A stretch of 64,000 bases of DNA, taken from NCBI GenBank assembly GCA_905215575.1, contig CAJMQV010000001.1:1-64000 (forward strand), written 5' to 3'. Positions 44,270 through 52,339 of the stretch are shown piece by piece. The stretch is from an uncultured bacterium. Its GTDB lineage: Bacteria; Bacteroidota; Bacteroidia; Bacteroidales; Bacteroidaceae. Made by a program: the position numbers and the translations under genes. The stretch's first letter is position 1. Every line of letters starts with the position of its first letter. The notes under the pieces were generated by a model. It worked only from the letters and a program-made list of their open reading frames with translations, was not told where the DNA came from and made no database searches.

Positions 44270-45789
44270 AAAACAAAGGCTCACTGGCTGTGGTATCAGC
44301 TGTCTTGAGCATTTTTACGCTTATCGCATTTCACTGGCCGTTCTTTCGACTGGTAACTGACAACGTCAAGGGAGATTTAAACGGAGTATTCATTACAGTC
44401 AGCCTCATCGTGCTGATGCTTGCCTTGAACTTCTTCTTTTACACTTTGGTATTGTATCTCGGACGCATTGTCGGCAAATGTCTTTTAGCTTTGCTGTTCA
44501 TCGGAAATGCCATTTGTCTGTATTTCATCAATACCTATCAGGTGCTGATTACCGACAAGATGATGGGCAACGTGTTCAACACACAGTATTCCGAGGCTTC
44601 GGGCTTCTTCTCCTGGCAGGCGCTTCTTTACATTCTTTTCTTAGGAATCCTTCCTTGCATGTATCTGTTCATGCAACATATTGACTATGGCAAACCGAAG
44701 CGTTTCTTTATCAACACGGGATTGTCACTCGGTCTGGCCCTTATCATCGCATTCGGAAACATGACAAACTGGCCCTGGATCGACCGCCATGCCACCAAGT
44801 TGGGCAGTCTGCTCATGCCTTGGTCGTACACTGTAAACTCCATCCGCTTCTACAATGCGGAGAAGAAAAGAAACCGCAAGGCCATTCCTCTGCCTGATGC
44901 CAAGATCACCACGCCCAGCAAAGATGTCTGTGTACTGATTATCGGCGAATCGGCAAGAAGAGAAAACTTCTCACTCTACGGATACAACAGACCTACCAAT
45001 CCGTTGCTCGAGAAAGACAGTGTGACAGCACTGATGGCCGAAGCCGCAGCAACCTATACCACCGCCGGAGTAAAAGCGATATTGGATCACAAGCCTACAA
45101 ACAAACTGTATGAGATTCTGCCGAATTATCTGTTCCGAAACGGAGTGGATGTTGTGTGGCGCACCACCAACTGGGGAGAACCTCCGGTACATATCGACAA
45201 GTATCATAAAGTAAAGGAACTTCAGGAAATGGATCCGAAAGCCGACAGCAAGTACGATGAAATCCTGCTTGCCGGACTGAAGGAAGAGATTCTTTCCTGC
45301 GACAAAAACAAGATGCTTGTGATTTTGCACACAAGTACCAGTCACGGCCCGACTTACAACAAGAAGTATCCGGCCAAGTTTGAAGTCTTCACTCCGGTAT
45401 GTCAAACGGTAGAAATGGCAAAGGCCAACCCCAAGGAACTGATGAATGCCTACGACAATACCATTGTTTACACAGATTATCTGGTACACTCCGTCATAGA
45501 GATTCTGAAGGAGATTCCGCAAAGACGCAGCTGCATGATATTCGTGTCCGATCACGGAGAATCGCTCGGCGAGGGAAATCTGTACATGCACGGTGTCCCC
45601 ATGGCTGTAGCTCCTAAGGAACAGATTGAAATTCCTTTCATCGTGTGGACTTCGGACAAGAATATGAAAGTCCAGAACAAGCAGGAAGTAGGACAGTATC
45701 ATGTATTCCACAGTATCCTGTCATTCCTGGGAATCGACAGTCCGGTTTATGACAAGGAAAAGGATATCTTTGCCGGAAACAAAAACTGA
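44254..45789 (+). CDS. Phosphoethanolamine transferase (EptA-like, sulfatase fold)
   Basis: A 511-residue protein with five N-terminal membrane helices (residues ~8-175) and a periplasmic sulfatase-fold domain. These enzymes move phosphoethanolamine from phosphatidylethanolamine to lipid A or other acceptors, often lowering polymyxin sensitivity. Family motifs are VLIIGESARRENFSLYGYNR, TSTSHGPTY and VSDHGESLGEGNLYMHG. At the nucleophile position, where EptA-type enzymes have threonine (GETAR), this protein has Ser233 (GESAR). It is coupled to the PHP-like gene. The acceptor in this organism is not evident. Confidence 0.9.
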   Translation: MADFLKNKGSLAVVSAVLSIFTLIAFHWPFFRLVTDNVKGDLNGVFITVSLIVLMLALNFFFYTLVLYLGRIVGKCLLALLFIGNAICLYFINTYQVLITDKMMGNVFNTQYSEASGFFSWQALLYILFLGILPCMYLFMQHIDYGKPKRFFINTGLSLGLALIIAFGNMTNWPWIDRHATKLGSLLMPWSYTVNSIRFYNAEKKRNRKAIPLPDAKITTPSKDVCVLIIGESARRENFSLYGYNRPTNPLLEKDSVTALMAEAAATYTTAGVKAILDHKPTNKLYEILPNYLFRNGVDVVWRTTNWGEPPVHIDKYHKVKELQEMDPKADSKYDEILLAGLKEEILSCDKNKMLVILHTSTSHGPTYNKKYPAKFEVFTPVCQTVEMAKANPKELMNAYDNTIVYTDYLVHSVIEILKEIPQRRSCMIFVSDHGESLGEGNLYMHGVPMAVAPKEQIEIPFIVWTSDKNMKVQNKQEVGQYHVFHSILSFLGIDSPVYDKEKDIFAGNKN

Positions 45790-45834
45790 CGGCATTATAT
45801 TCCGTATGATAACTGATAAAAACAGTCAAGTCTT

Positions 45835-46509
45835 ATGATTCGCATCCTTATATCATTTCTGCTGACGGGTGTCTTTACATGCACCCTTCAAGCCCAGCAA
45901 CCCAGTGCCACCGCACAAGTGATGGCCAAACAGGGAATGATAGACATTCACGAACTGGCTCCGGATATTCCGGTAAGTCTGATGTATGCACGGGCCGACA
46001 ATTTCACGGGTCGGGTGCTTTACAAGGACCTCAAAGAGGCTTATCTTCATCCCAAAGCCGCCAAGGCTCTGGCCAAGGCACAGCAGATTCTGAAAAAGTC
46101 GCATCCGGAACTCACGCTGAAGGTGTATGATGCCGCACGCCCCATGCACATCCAACAGATTATGTGGAACGTGGTGGCCGGCACACCGAAAAACATTTAT
46201 GTAAGCAACCCCAAAAACGGAGGAGGCATGCATAACTACGGAATGGCGGTAGACCTGACACTAGCCGATGAGAACGGAGACAGTATCCCGATGGGTACGC
46301 TCATTGATCATTTGGGACCAGAAGCACATATCGACAAGGAGGCTCAACTCGTACAGAAAAAGGTGATTTCGGCAGAAGCCAAGCGCAACCGTGAGTTACT
46401 GCGCTCAGTAATGAAACAGGCGGGCTTCAAGCCTCTGCGCACCGAATGGTGGCACTTTAATCTCATCTCCCGCGCACAGGCCAAAGCTTATTACAAACCC
46501 ATAAAATAA
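45835..46509 (+). CDS. VanX/DdpX-like D-Ala-D-Ala dipeptidase (M15 family)
   Basis: A 224-residue exported protein (signal peptide MIRILISFLLTGVFTCTLQAQ). The zinc site reads GGMHNYGMAVDLTL (SxHxxGxAxD-like; M replaces S), and EWWHFN supplies the catalytic glutamate and third histidine. YDAARPMHIQQIMWN is the usual VanX phrase. It would cut D-Ala-D-Ala dipeptides in the periplasm, for recycling rather than vancomycin resistance, since no vanHA genes are near. It is followed 5 bp later by the methyltransferase. Confidence 0.9.
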   Translation: MIRILISFLLTGVFTCTLQAQQPSATAQVMAKQGMIDIHELAPDIPVSLMYARADNFTGRVLYKDLKEAYLHPKAAKALAKAQQILKKSHPELTLKVYDAARPMHIQQIMWNVVAGTPKNIYVSNPKNGGGMHNYGMAVDLTLADENGDSIPMGTLIDHLGPEAHIDKEAQLVQKKVISAEAKRNRELLRSVMKQAGFKPLRTEWWHFNLISRAQAKAYYKPIK

Positions 46510-46514
46510 GATTT

Positions 46515-47870
46515 ATGTTTCATCAAGATACGTGGGACTTTATCCGCGAACATGCACAGGACGATGTCCGCAAACTGGCTCTGAAACGTCCCGACAATCC
46601 GAATGTGGACTTGAAGGAAGCGCTCGTACAGATTGAGGGTTATCAGACGGCACGGAAGAAACTGCCACTCTGGGCAGAGAATCCGCAATTAGTCTATCCG
46701 CCGCGCATCTCCATGGAGCAATGCTCGTCAGAAACCACCGCACTCTACAAACAGCAAGTAGTGCGCCGTCTGTTACAGAACCAGAACGGTCCGTTGAGCA
46801 TGGCAGATATGACCGGCGGTTTCGGCATCGACTTCAGCTATCTGGCTCCGCTCTTCGACCGTGCCTATTACATCGAACAGCAGGAAGTACTCTGCCGCAT
46901 TGCGGAGCATAACCTGAAAGTGCTGGGACTGGAGCAGGCCGAGGTACTGCATGGCGACGGTGTAAAACGAATGCCGGAGAAAGCTCCGCTCACGCTAGTT
47001 TTCATCGACCCAGCACGCCGTGACCAGCAAGGAAAGAAAACAGTGGCACTAAGCGACTGTACTCCCGATTTAGGAGCCATTCAGGAACGTATACGTTCGT
47101 GTAGCCGCTTCTGCATGGCCAAACTGTCGCCTATGCTCGATATTCATCAGGCGCTTCAGGAATTGAAAGGAGTAATCGAAGTACATGTGGTAAGTGTGGA
47201 CAACGAATGCAAGGAACTGTTGCTGATTCTTGCCTCCGGAAAGACTGAAAATACAGCCGAAATTGCAACGGCGGGAAAAAGACAAGAAACAGACTGTAAT
47301 CTGGCTTCAGTAACAGATAAGACCGAAGAAGTTACTGCAAACAAGCTTGAAGGCGCAAGCACAACCTCAAAATCGGAACGAAACGCCGTAAATAAACCGG
47401 AAGAAATACGTATCTGCTGTATCAATCTCCAGAAGGGAGAACAACAGACCTTCGAATATACCGCACAGGAGGAAGCCACGGCCGAAGCGGTCTATACCGA
47501 CCAGCCGGGCTCTTATCTCTACGAACCGAACACTTCGTTGCTCAAGGCCGGAGCCTATAAATGTCTGTGCACGCGTTTCGGTGTCCGCAAACTGCATCCA
47601 AACAGTCATCTGTACACTTCCGACACGCTGTGTGCCGACTTTCCGGGACGGCGGTTCCGCGTTACGGGCAGCCGCACCTTCAGCAAGCAGGACCTGAAAC
47701 AAATCGCCCGCGATATTCCGCAGGCGAATATTACCATCCGGAACTTCCCGTCAACCGTGCAGGAACTCCGCAAGAAACTGAAAATAAAAGAGGGGAGCGA
47801 CCGTTATCTGTTCGTCACCACCCTAAAAAACGAACAGCACATCATTCTGGAATGCCTGAAAGCGGAGTAA
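46515..47870 (+). CDS. THUMP-like / PG_1098-type SAM-dependent methyltransferase
   Basis: A 451-residue protein with a helical N-terminus, a Rossmann methyltransferase core (MADMTGGFGIDFSYLAPLF for SAM binding; VFIDPARRDQQGKK as the DPxR-like active-site motif) and a C-terminal THUMP-like/ferredoxin-like part (FRVTGSRTFSKQDLKQIARDIPQANITIRNF). This architecture is annotated as PG_1098-like in Bacteroidetes; RNA is a plausible substrate. Residues ~240-300 form a polar, T/E/K/N-rich insertion (e.g. TDKTEEVTANKLEGASTTSK) that looks disordered. Its end overlaps a hairpin shared with the convergent cytochrome gene. Confidence 0.85.
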   Translation: MFHQDTWDFIREHAQDDVRKLALKRPDNPNVDLKEALVQIEGYQTARKKLPLWAENPQLVYPPRISMEQCSSETTALYKQQVVRRLLQNQNGPLSMADMTGGFGIDFSYLAPLFDRAYYIEQQEVLCRIAEHNLKVLGLEQAEVLHGDGVKRMPEKAPLTLVFIDPARRDQQGKKTVALSDCTPDLGAIQERIRSCSRFCMAKLSPMLDIHQALQELKGVIEVHVVSVDNECKELLLILASGKTENTAEIATAGKRQETDCNLASVTDKTEEVTANKLEGASTTSKSERNAVNKPEEIRICCINLQKGEQQTFEYTAQEEATAEAVYTDQPGSYLYEPNTSLLKAGAYKCLCTRFGVRKLHPNSHLYTSDTLCADFPGRRFRVTGSRTFSKQDLKQIARDIPQANITIRNFPSTVQELRKKLKIKEGSDRYLFVTTLKNEQHIILECLKAE

Positions 47871-47886
47871 CTCCGTTTTCAGGCAT
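47852..47886. terminator. Hairpin shared by two convergent gene ends
   Basis: ATGCCTGAAA (47852-47861) pairs with TTTCAGGCAT (47877-47886), inner CGGAG/CTCCG. It spans both stop codons (47870 and 47879). There is no clear T-tract, so it may stabilise 3' ends rather than terminate. Confidence 0.55.
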
Positions 47887-50113
47887 AACTATGCATACCC
47901 CCCAAGAAATAATTCACACCGATGTAGGTCATCAATACCGTTAGAAAACAGAACAGCATATAGAGATGGTAACGCACCGGCGAACGGAACACCCGGAATC
48001 CGTGCAACGGTACGACATAAAGCAGCAGATTGATCAGCGCCCACACTTCTTTGGGATCCCATCCCCAATAACGGCCCCAGGAAACATTCGCCCAAATGGC
48101 ACCCACAAAGATACCGGCAGCCAGCAAGGCAATACCGGGATAAAGGAACAGACGGGAAAGAAGCAACAGCGACTCCTGTCGTTCTACCAGACGACAGTCC
48201 GGCAAACGATGCAATACCTGAAGCAACAGCGACACAATGGCGCACAATGCGGTAAACGACAACAAGGCATAAGCACTCATGATAAGCGACACATGAATGC
48301 TGAGCAAAGGAGAAGAGAGCACAGGCACCAGATGCGTCATGACGGGATCCATCTGCGAAAGTCCGGAAACCAACAAAAAGAAACCCGACAACAGAAAACC
48401 AAACGATACCAATGCCGGAAAGCGACGATTAAGTAGCACAGACAGCAGAAGCACCAGCCACGCCAAAAGGAGCATCGTTTCATAACCGTTACCCATAGGC
48501 AGACGACCGCAAATCACCCAACGGAGCGCAATATGCGCTGTCAGCAGAACAAAAACTCCTCCCAACAATATCCATACGCCACCCCGCATCCAAGGATTAC
48601 GGACATAAGGAAGCGGACGGTTTTTCAGCAAAGCAAAAATCAGAGTCAGAAACAGAAGTAATCCCACCGTGAGATTTATCTTATAAAGCATTCCGACCAC
48701 CGGAAACCGATTGTACCATTGTTCCGCACGCAGACGAAACGAGCCGGGCACAGAATCCCCGCCATACTGTTGCTGATAGCTTTTGATCTTGGAAAGCATA
48801 TCCCGCAATACGGCATCATCTCCCTGACACACTCCATACTCGTAAAGCCAACCGAAGGCTTCATGCACAAAGAGCTGCTGTGCCCGTGGTGTGACAGCGG
48901 GCAAAGAATCCACGGGACTGTACCAACGTATCTGACCGTCGGACTGCCTTACGGGAAACACGCGCATCATGCTCCCCTGTCGCATCAAGGCCAGAAGCTG
49001 CAGGCGTTCATCCAAATCCACGGCCGCTTTGTTGAGTTTGCTGTGCTTGCCCCGATAATATTCCTCCACATAAGGCAGAAGTACATAATCCCCACCCTGC
49101 ACCAGTTGGTTTACAGACACATACTTGCCGCGTTGCAGAACCTGCCTCAAACCGTCATCCTTCACACGCACCAACGGCTCGGCATCCCATTCGGCGGCAT
49201 AAAAAAGAAGACCGGCCATAACCTGTTCGGCCGAATAATGCTGATAACTATTGCTGCCATGCAACTTACGCACCATATCCAAGGCCAATGTCTGCATGGG
49301 GCAAACCCGCCCCTGATAGGAAACCAGTAAGCGACCAAACTCTTGCGCCCGATCTTCGCGCAACGTAGGCAGAGCACGCGCTTCCGAGGCCAGCACCAAC
49401 AAACAACAAAGCATCATGAGGCGGTGCAGACGAGGATTACGCCACAAACTCCGGAAACCGCCTTTCCGATCGCAAAGCATCCAGATAAGCGAAACAAATA
49501 GCAGGAAATATCCGGCATAGGTCACCGAAATGCCATAACGGTCTTCATTAAGGCTCAGATAACTCCCTTTTCCGTCGGCATCATAAGAAGTCTGATAAAA
49601 ACGGATGCCCCGATAGGAAAAGATACGGTTCATGGAAACCGTTCCGGAAACCGGACTGCCGGTCTGCTCTTCTTGAATCGTAAAAGAGGTTTCATAGTCG
49701 GCAGGCATCTCGGAACCGGGATGATAGCGCACCGAGAACTGTTCCAGTCTCATCGTAAAGGGTAAACAAGTAGAAACCTTACCGTGGAGCGTTTCTTCCT
49801 GAAAAGAGTCTGCCGGCACTCCTTGCCGTAAATGCACCACTCCTCGACGTGCCGTCAGAAAAGTCAGCAAAGCTCCCAAAAGAATCAGCAGCAACGAGGC
49901 ATGCAAAGCTATCAGCGCCCCACGGAACTTACGACGCAACAAGACAGCACAACCGGAAAAAGCTACCCATCCCCACAACAGGACAAACCACCAGGAATGA
50001 TAAACATAACGGACCACAAAATCTGTTCCGAACGATTTTTCTACAAAAGTGGCCACAGCCAGCACAACGACCAACACCCATAAACCACCAAATGATAATT
50101 TCTTCCAGTTCAT
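47879..50113 (-). CDS. Fused ResB-CcsA (System II) cytochrome c synthase
   Basis: A 744-residue membrane protein from the ATG at 50113 (MNWKKLSFGGLW). The N-terminal part has three helices and a periplasmic ResB/Ccs1-type domain (VVHLRQGVPADSFQEETLHGKV, ISVTYAGYFLLFVSLIWML). The C-terminal part is CcsA, with the heme-handling WWD-type segment SWGRYWGWDPKEVWALINLL and conserved histidines. System II proteins export heme and attach it to CxxCH motifs in the periplasm. The next genes upstream on the same strand encode CxxCH proteins (di-heme oxidoreductase, cytochrome lipoprotein) as likely clients. It is separated from them by a terminator and a candidate small RNA. The frame extends to 50179, but without a sensible N-terminus. 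Confidence 0.92.
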   Translation of the reverse strand: MNWKKLSFGGLWVLVVVLAVATFVEKSFGTDFVVRYVYHSWWFVLLWGWVAFSGCAVLLRRKFRGALIALHASLLLILLGALLTFLTARRGVVHLRQGVPADSFQEETLHGKVSTCLPFTMRLEQFSVRYHPGSEMPADYETSFTIQEEQTGSPVSGTVSMNRIFSYRGIRFYQTSYDADGKGSYLSLNEDRYGISVTYAGYFLLFVSLIWMLCDRKGGFRSLWRNPRLHRLMMLCCLLVLASEARALPTLREDRAQEFGRLLVSYQGRVCPMQTLALDMVRKLHGSNSYQHYSAEQVMAGLLFYAAEWDAEPLVRVKDDGLRQVLQRGKYVSVNQLVQGGDYVLLPYVEEYYRGKHSKLNKAAVDLDERLQLLALMRQGSMMRVFPVRQSDGQIRWYSPVDSLPAVTPRAQQLFVHEAFGWLYEYGVCQGDDAVLRDMLSKIKSYQQQYGGDSVPGSFRLRAEQWYNRFPVVGMLYKINLTVGLLLFLTLIFALLKNRPLPYVRNPWMRGGVWILLGGVFVLLTAHIALRWVICGRLPMGNGYETMLLLAWLVLLLSVLLNRRFPALVSFGFLLSGFFLLVSGLSQMDPVMTHLVPVLSSPLLSIHVSLIMSAYALLSFTALCAIVSLLLQVLHRLPDCRLVERQESLLLLSRLFLYPGIALLAAGIFVGAIWANVSWGRYWGWDPKEVWALINLLLYVVPLHGFRVFRSPVRYHLYMLFCFLTVLMTYIGVNYFLGGMHSYA

Positions 50114-50183
50114 ACTTCTGCAATTAAAAAGCAGCACCATAGCTGCATGCTTCTCTCTATCTTCCGACTCTGTCTTCATTTGA

Positions 50184-50233
50184 TCGGGATGTTTTTCCCA
50201 AACCGTCGGGACAAAATCTCCAATTCATCGGGA
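50184..50233. repeat. Three TCGGGA direct repeats, 22-bp period, upstream of ccsBA
   Basis: TCGGGA occurs at 50184-50189, 50206-50211 and 50228-50233, exactly 22 bp apart, 70-120 bp before the synthase start. Two helical turns between sites would place them on one face of the DNA, as expected for binding sites of a regulator. Confidence 0.55.
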
Positions 50234-50249
50234 GCATTTTTTCAATACT

Positions 50250-50338
50250 GAAAAAGCCACTGCCTCTTCCGGGGGCAAAACACTACTAAAGACCCCGGAA
50301 GTTCTATCAGGCAGTGGCTTCATTAATTTTCTGCTTTC
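50250..50338 (-). ncRNA. Candidate small RNA (~85-90 nt) with its own promoter and terminator
   Basis: On the minus strand, a strong consensus promoter is followed by a ~20-nt single-stranded stretch and then a composite hairpin. The outer 12-bp stem AAGCCACTGCCT/AGGCAGTGGCTT pairs 50309-50320 with 50254-50265. The inner 9-bp perfect stem CTTCCGGGG/CCCCGGAAG pairs 50266-50274 with 50293-50301, with a 7-nt bulge between the stems. TTTTT follows. No start codon with a sensible frame lies inside. It may be related to structured RNAs described in Bacteroidales, but I cannot name a family from sequence alone. Confidence 0.65.
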
Positions 50339-50345
50339 CGTGTTA

Positions 50346-50376
50346 CAAAAGTAAAAGAAAAGAAAAGCTCTGTCAA
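50346..50376 (-). promoter_or_regulatory. Promoter of the candidate small RNA
   Basis: On the minus strand TTG (50374-50376), a 20-bp spacer and TACTTTTG (50346-50353). The sequence at and upstream of the -33 (50374-50392) is identical to that at the porin-imelysin operon promoter. Confidence 0.8.
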
Positions 50377-50392
50377 TACACAAAAAAGATGA
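50374..50392 (-). repeat. 19-bp promoter-upstream element, copy 1
   Basis: The plus strand reads CAATACACAAAAAAGATGA; the second identical copy is at 57851-57869. In both, the first three bases are the complement of the -33 TTG, and the -7 box is 20 bp further on. Confidence 0.85.
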
Positions 50393-50408
50393 TTCTTCCA
50401 GAAACAGT

Positions 50409-50435
50409 GATGACCGGACTAAAAGCCCGGTCATC
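50409..50435 (-). terminator. Hairpin ending the porin-to-Rid operon
   Basis: GATGACCGG (50409-50417) pairs perfectly with CCGGTCATC (50427-50435) around a 9-nt loop, 30 bp after the Rid-family stop. The T-tract on the minus strand is weak. Confidence 0.55.
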
Positions 50436-50464
50436 CAAAAGTACTCATATTTAGGGAGTAAAAA

Positions 50465-51586
50465 TCAGAAAGGTTCATATTCCGAAATTCCTTCCGGAAT
50501 CAAGGCCATACATTCCATCTCGACCAGCCAGCCGGGGCGGCATACCGGGGCCCACAAGATAACTCGGGGCACATTCGGAAAGCGCTCCTCAAACATACGG
50601 TTCACCAGTTCATAATCGGCCACATCGCGCAAATAAACCAGCATATGGGCCACATCACCGAAACCGGCCTTACCCTCGGCCAGCAAAGCCTCTACATTCT
50701 CCCACATACGTTCCACTTGCTTGCGGATATCTCCGGGATGAACCACCTGACCGCGGTTGTTGATGCTGGCTGTTCCCGAAATGAACAGATGGCGACGGTC
50801 GCCATAGTCGATATACGTTCCGCGTTCAAAACTTACACCGTACTCGGCTGTGGGATTCAGATGGTCGGATGCATACAGGAACTGCATCTGTCCGTATTTT
50901 AGTCCCTCCACGGCATAGGTATCCATCGTAGCCAGTGCCTTGGCATCAGGCTTGCGGCCACAGATGCCGGTGCTGGAAATGAAATGGGTGGCCGTTGTGA
51001 GTCCTTTTTCCCAGAACAAGCGGTTTCTGCCAGTAACTACTCCCGCATAATTCACATCCACGTTCTGCACAAAGAACCAGGTGCGCACGCAGTTTTCCAA
51101 CAAATTCATTCCCCGCTCTTCGAGCAGCGTAGCATAACGGTTCAGCAGATCATAGGTCTGCACCTCGCAATCAGCTCCGGCAGCAGTCATATCTCCACCC
51201 CACCAATGGGTGTAGCTGTTGTGCTGGAAAGCGCGCAACTCGCCCGGACAGGCAAATGGCTGCATGTCGGTTTGCAGATAGGCCCAAAGGGCTATCTTAC
51301 TGCCGTCGAGCGGCGGCTGTTCGATAACGGACACGGCATAAGTGGTATCCTGCAAATACCCGTAGAGTTCTTCCGACTGATTGGCACTGTCGCTCAGGAA
51401 TACCCGGACAAACACCGGCTGGGCTCCCGCCAATTCTTCACGACACACTCGCACAAAATCGCCGAATACCTGCTTCAGTTGTTCGGAATAAGTGGTAGCA
51501 CGATCCTGCACATGAATCATCACATGGTGCTCCGACACACCTTCCTGAAACGGGTAAGACTTGATTTCTATATGGTTCTGTTTCAT
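50465..51586 (-). CDS. Rid-family (YjgF/chorismatase-like) protein
   Basis: A 373-residue protein in which the C-terminal ~130 residues have the Rid fold pattern (LFISGTASINNRGQVVHPGDIRKQVERMWENVEALLAE). The N-terminal half looks like a second, divergent Rid-like domain (FGDFVRVCREELAGAQPVFVRVFLSD). The two-domain size is closer to chorismatase-like proteins (FkbO/XanB2 relatives) than to 130-residue RidA deaminases. No signal peptide, so cytoplasmic, unlike the rest of this operon. It is 22 bp after the cytochrome gene and last in the operon. A small-molecule role (aromatic or siderophore-like product, or imine clearance) is possible but not shown. Confidence 0.8.
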   Translation of the reverse strand: MKQNHIEIKSYPFQEGVSEHHVMIHVQDRATTYSEQLKQVFGDFVRVCREELAGAQPVFVRVFLSDSANQSEELYGYLQDTTYAVSVIEQPPLDGSKIALWAYLQTDMQPFACPGELRAFQHNSYTHWWGGDMTAAGADCEVQTYDLLNRYATLLEERGMNLLENCVRTWFFVQNVDVNYAGVVTGRNRLFWEKGLTTATHFISSTGICGRKPDAKALATMDTYAVEGLKYGQMQFLYASDHLNPTAEYGVSFERGTYIDYGDRRHLFISGTASINNRGQVVHPGDIRKQVERMWENVEALLAEGKAGFGDVAHMLVYLRDVADYELVNRMFEERFPNVPRVILWAPVCRPGWLVEMECMALIPEGISEYEPF

Positions 51587-51608
51587 CTTGTTTGATTTAT
51601 TTTTTACG

Positions 51609-52316
51609 TTAGTTTACCGGTGCTCCACCGCTTATCCACGCTTTCAGCAACGTAATATCGTTGTCCTTTAAGGTTGTCAACGTAGTGTGGAAAGAACCGG
51701 TATCATAATCAGTCAACTGCTTGACCATCAGACTGCCTTCGGCATCTCCCGGCTTGACAATCGGCATGCCGGGCACCTTACTCTCCACATTCACAATGGC
51801 CCGGTAACTCTGTCCCTCGCCCAGATTCAGACCACGGGAAAGATTACCGCCGCTGTGACAGTCCAGACAACTCTGATTGAACAACTGCTTCTGCACCCGG
51901 TCGTAGGCAATCAGATTGACCGTCACGGCTCCCAGATCCACCCGATCGGAAGAGGAGTTGATTTCCTTTTCGAAGAAAGGATAGATAATCTGATTGTCCT
52001 GATCCACCAGAGCCAGCACCACCTGACGGGTATCGTCGGGCACCTGTGTAAGCGATAGCTCAGTAGGTGTTCCCTCTTGTGCCGAAGTAATGACATGAAT
52101 ACGGTTGGGTTGCTCGTCTCCGGGTTGCGTATAGGACATAAAGGCCAGTTTCCGTTCGCGTACTGCGGGAATTGTCTCCACGTGAGTGAAAGAAACGGTG
52201 GCCACAATCTCCTTGTTACCACTATCGGACTTCGGAACAATATCCCCGCTGTCGCAAGCCATACAGCATAGGACTGTAAAGACGGCAACACTTATTTTTC
52301 TGAGATGCTGTTTCAT
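51609..52316 (-). CDS. c-type cytochrome lipoprotein
   Basis: A 235-residue lipoprotein (MKQHLRKISVAVFTVLCCMAC; lipobox cysteine in CCMAC) with a ~110-residue beta-rich domain. A c-type heme motif CLDCH follows at 150-154 (QLFNQSCLDCHSGGNLSRG), and methionines in VPGMPIVKPGDAEGSLM offer an axial ligand. It probably passes electrons to or from the di-heme oxidoreductase of the same operon. It is 23 bp after the porin gene. Its heme would be attached by the nearby ResB-CcsA protein. Confidence 0.85.
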   Translation of the reverse strand: MKQHLRKISVAVFTVLCCMACDSGDIVPKSDSGNKEIVATVSFTHVETIPAVRERKLAFMSYTQPGDEQPNRIHVITSAQEGTPTELSLTQVPDDTRQVVLALVDQDNQIIYPFFEKEINSSSDRVDLGAVTVNLIAYDRVQKQLFNQSCLDCHSGGNLSRGLNLGEGQSYRAIVNVESKVPGMPIVKPGDAEGSLMVKQLTDYDTGSFHTTLTTLKDNDITLLKAWISGGAPVN

Positions 52317-52339
52317 ATACTTGCCTCCTTTTTCTGTAA

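Larger units (their letters stand above)
50114..50464 (-). other. Regulatory intergenic region between the Rid-family gene and ccsBA
   Basis: Contains, in minus-strand order, the Rid-gene terminator (50409-50435), a promoter with a 19-bp upstream element (50346-50392), a structured RNA with terminator (50250-50338) and three TCGGGA repeats at 22-bp period (50184-50233). No protein gene is visible. Confidence 0.75.

Noticed and set aside
45835..46509. VanX-like gene as part of a vancomycin resistance cluster
   Set aside because: No vanH, vanA or vanRS neighbours; the protein has a signal peptide, which fits periplasmic peptide recycling.
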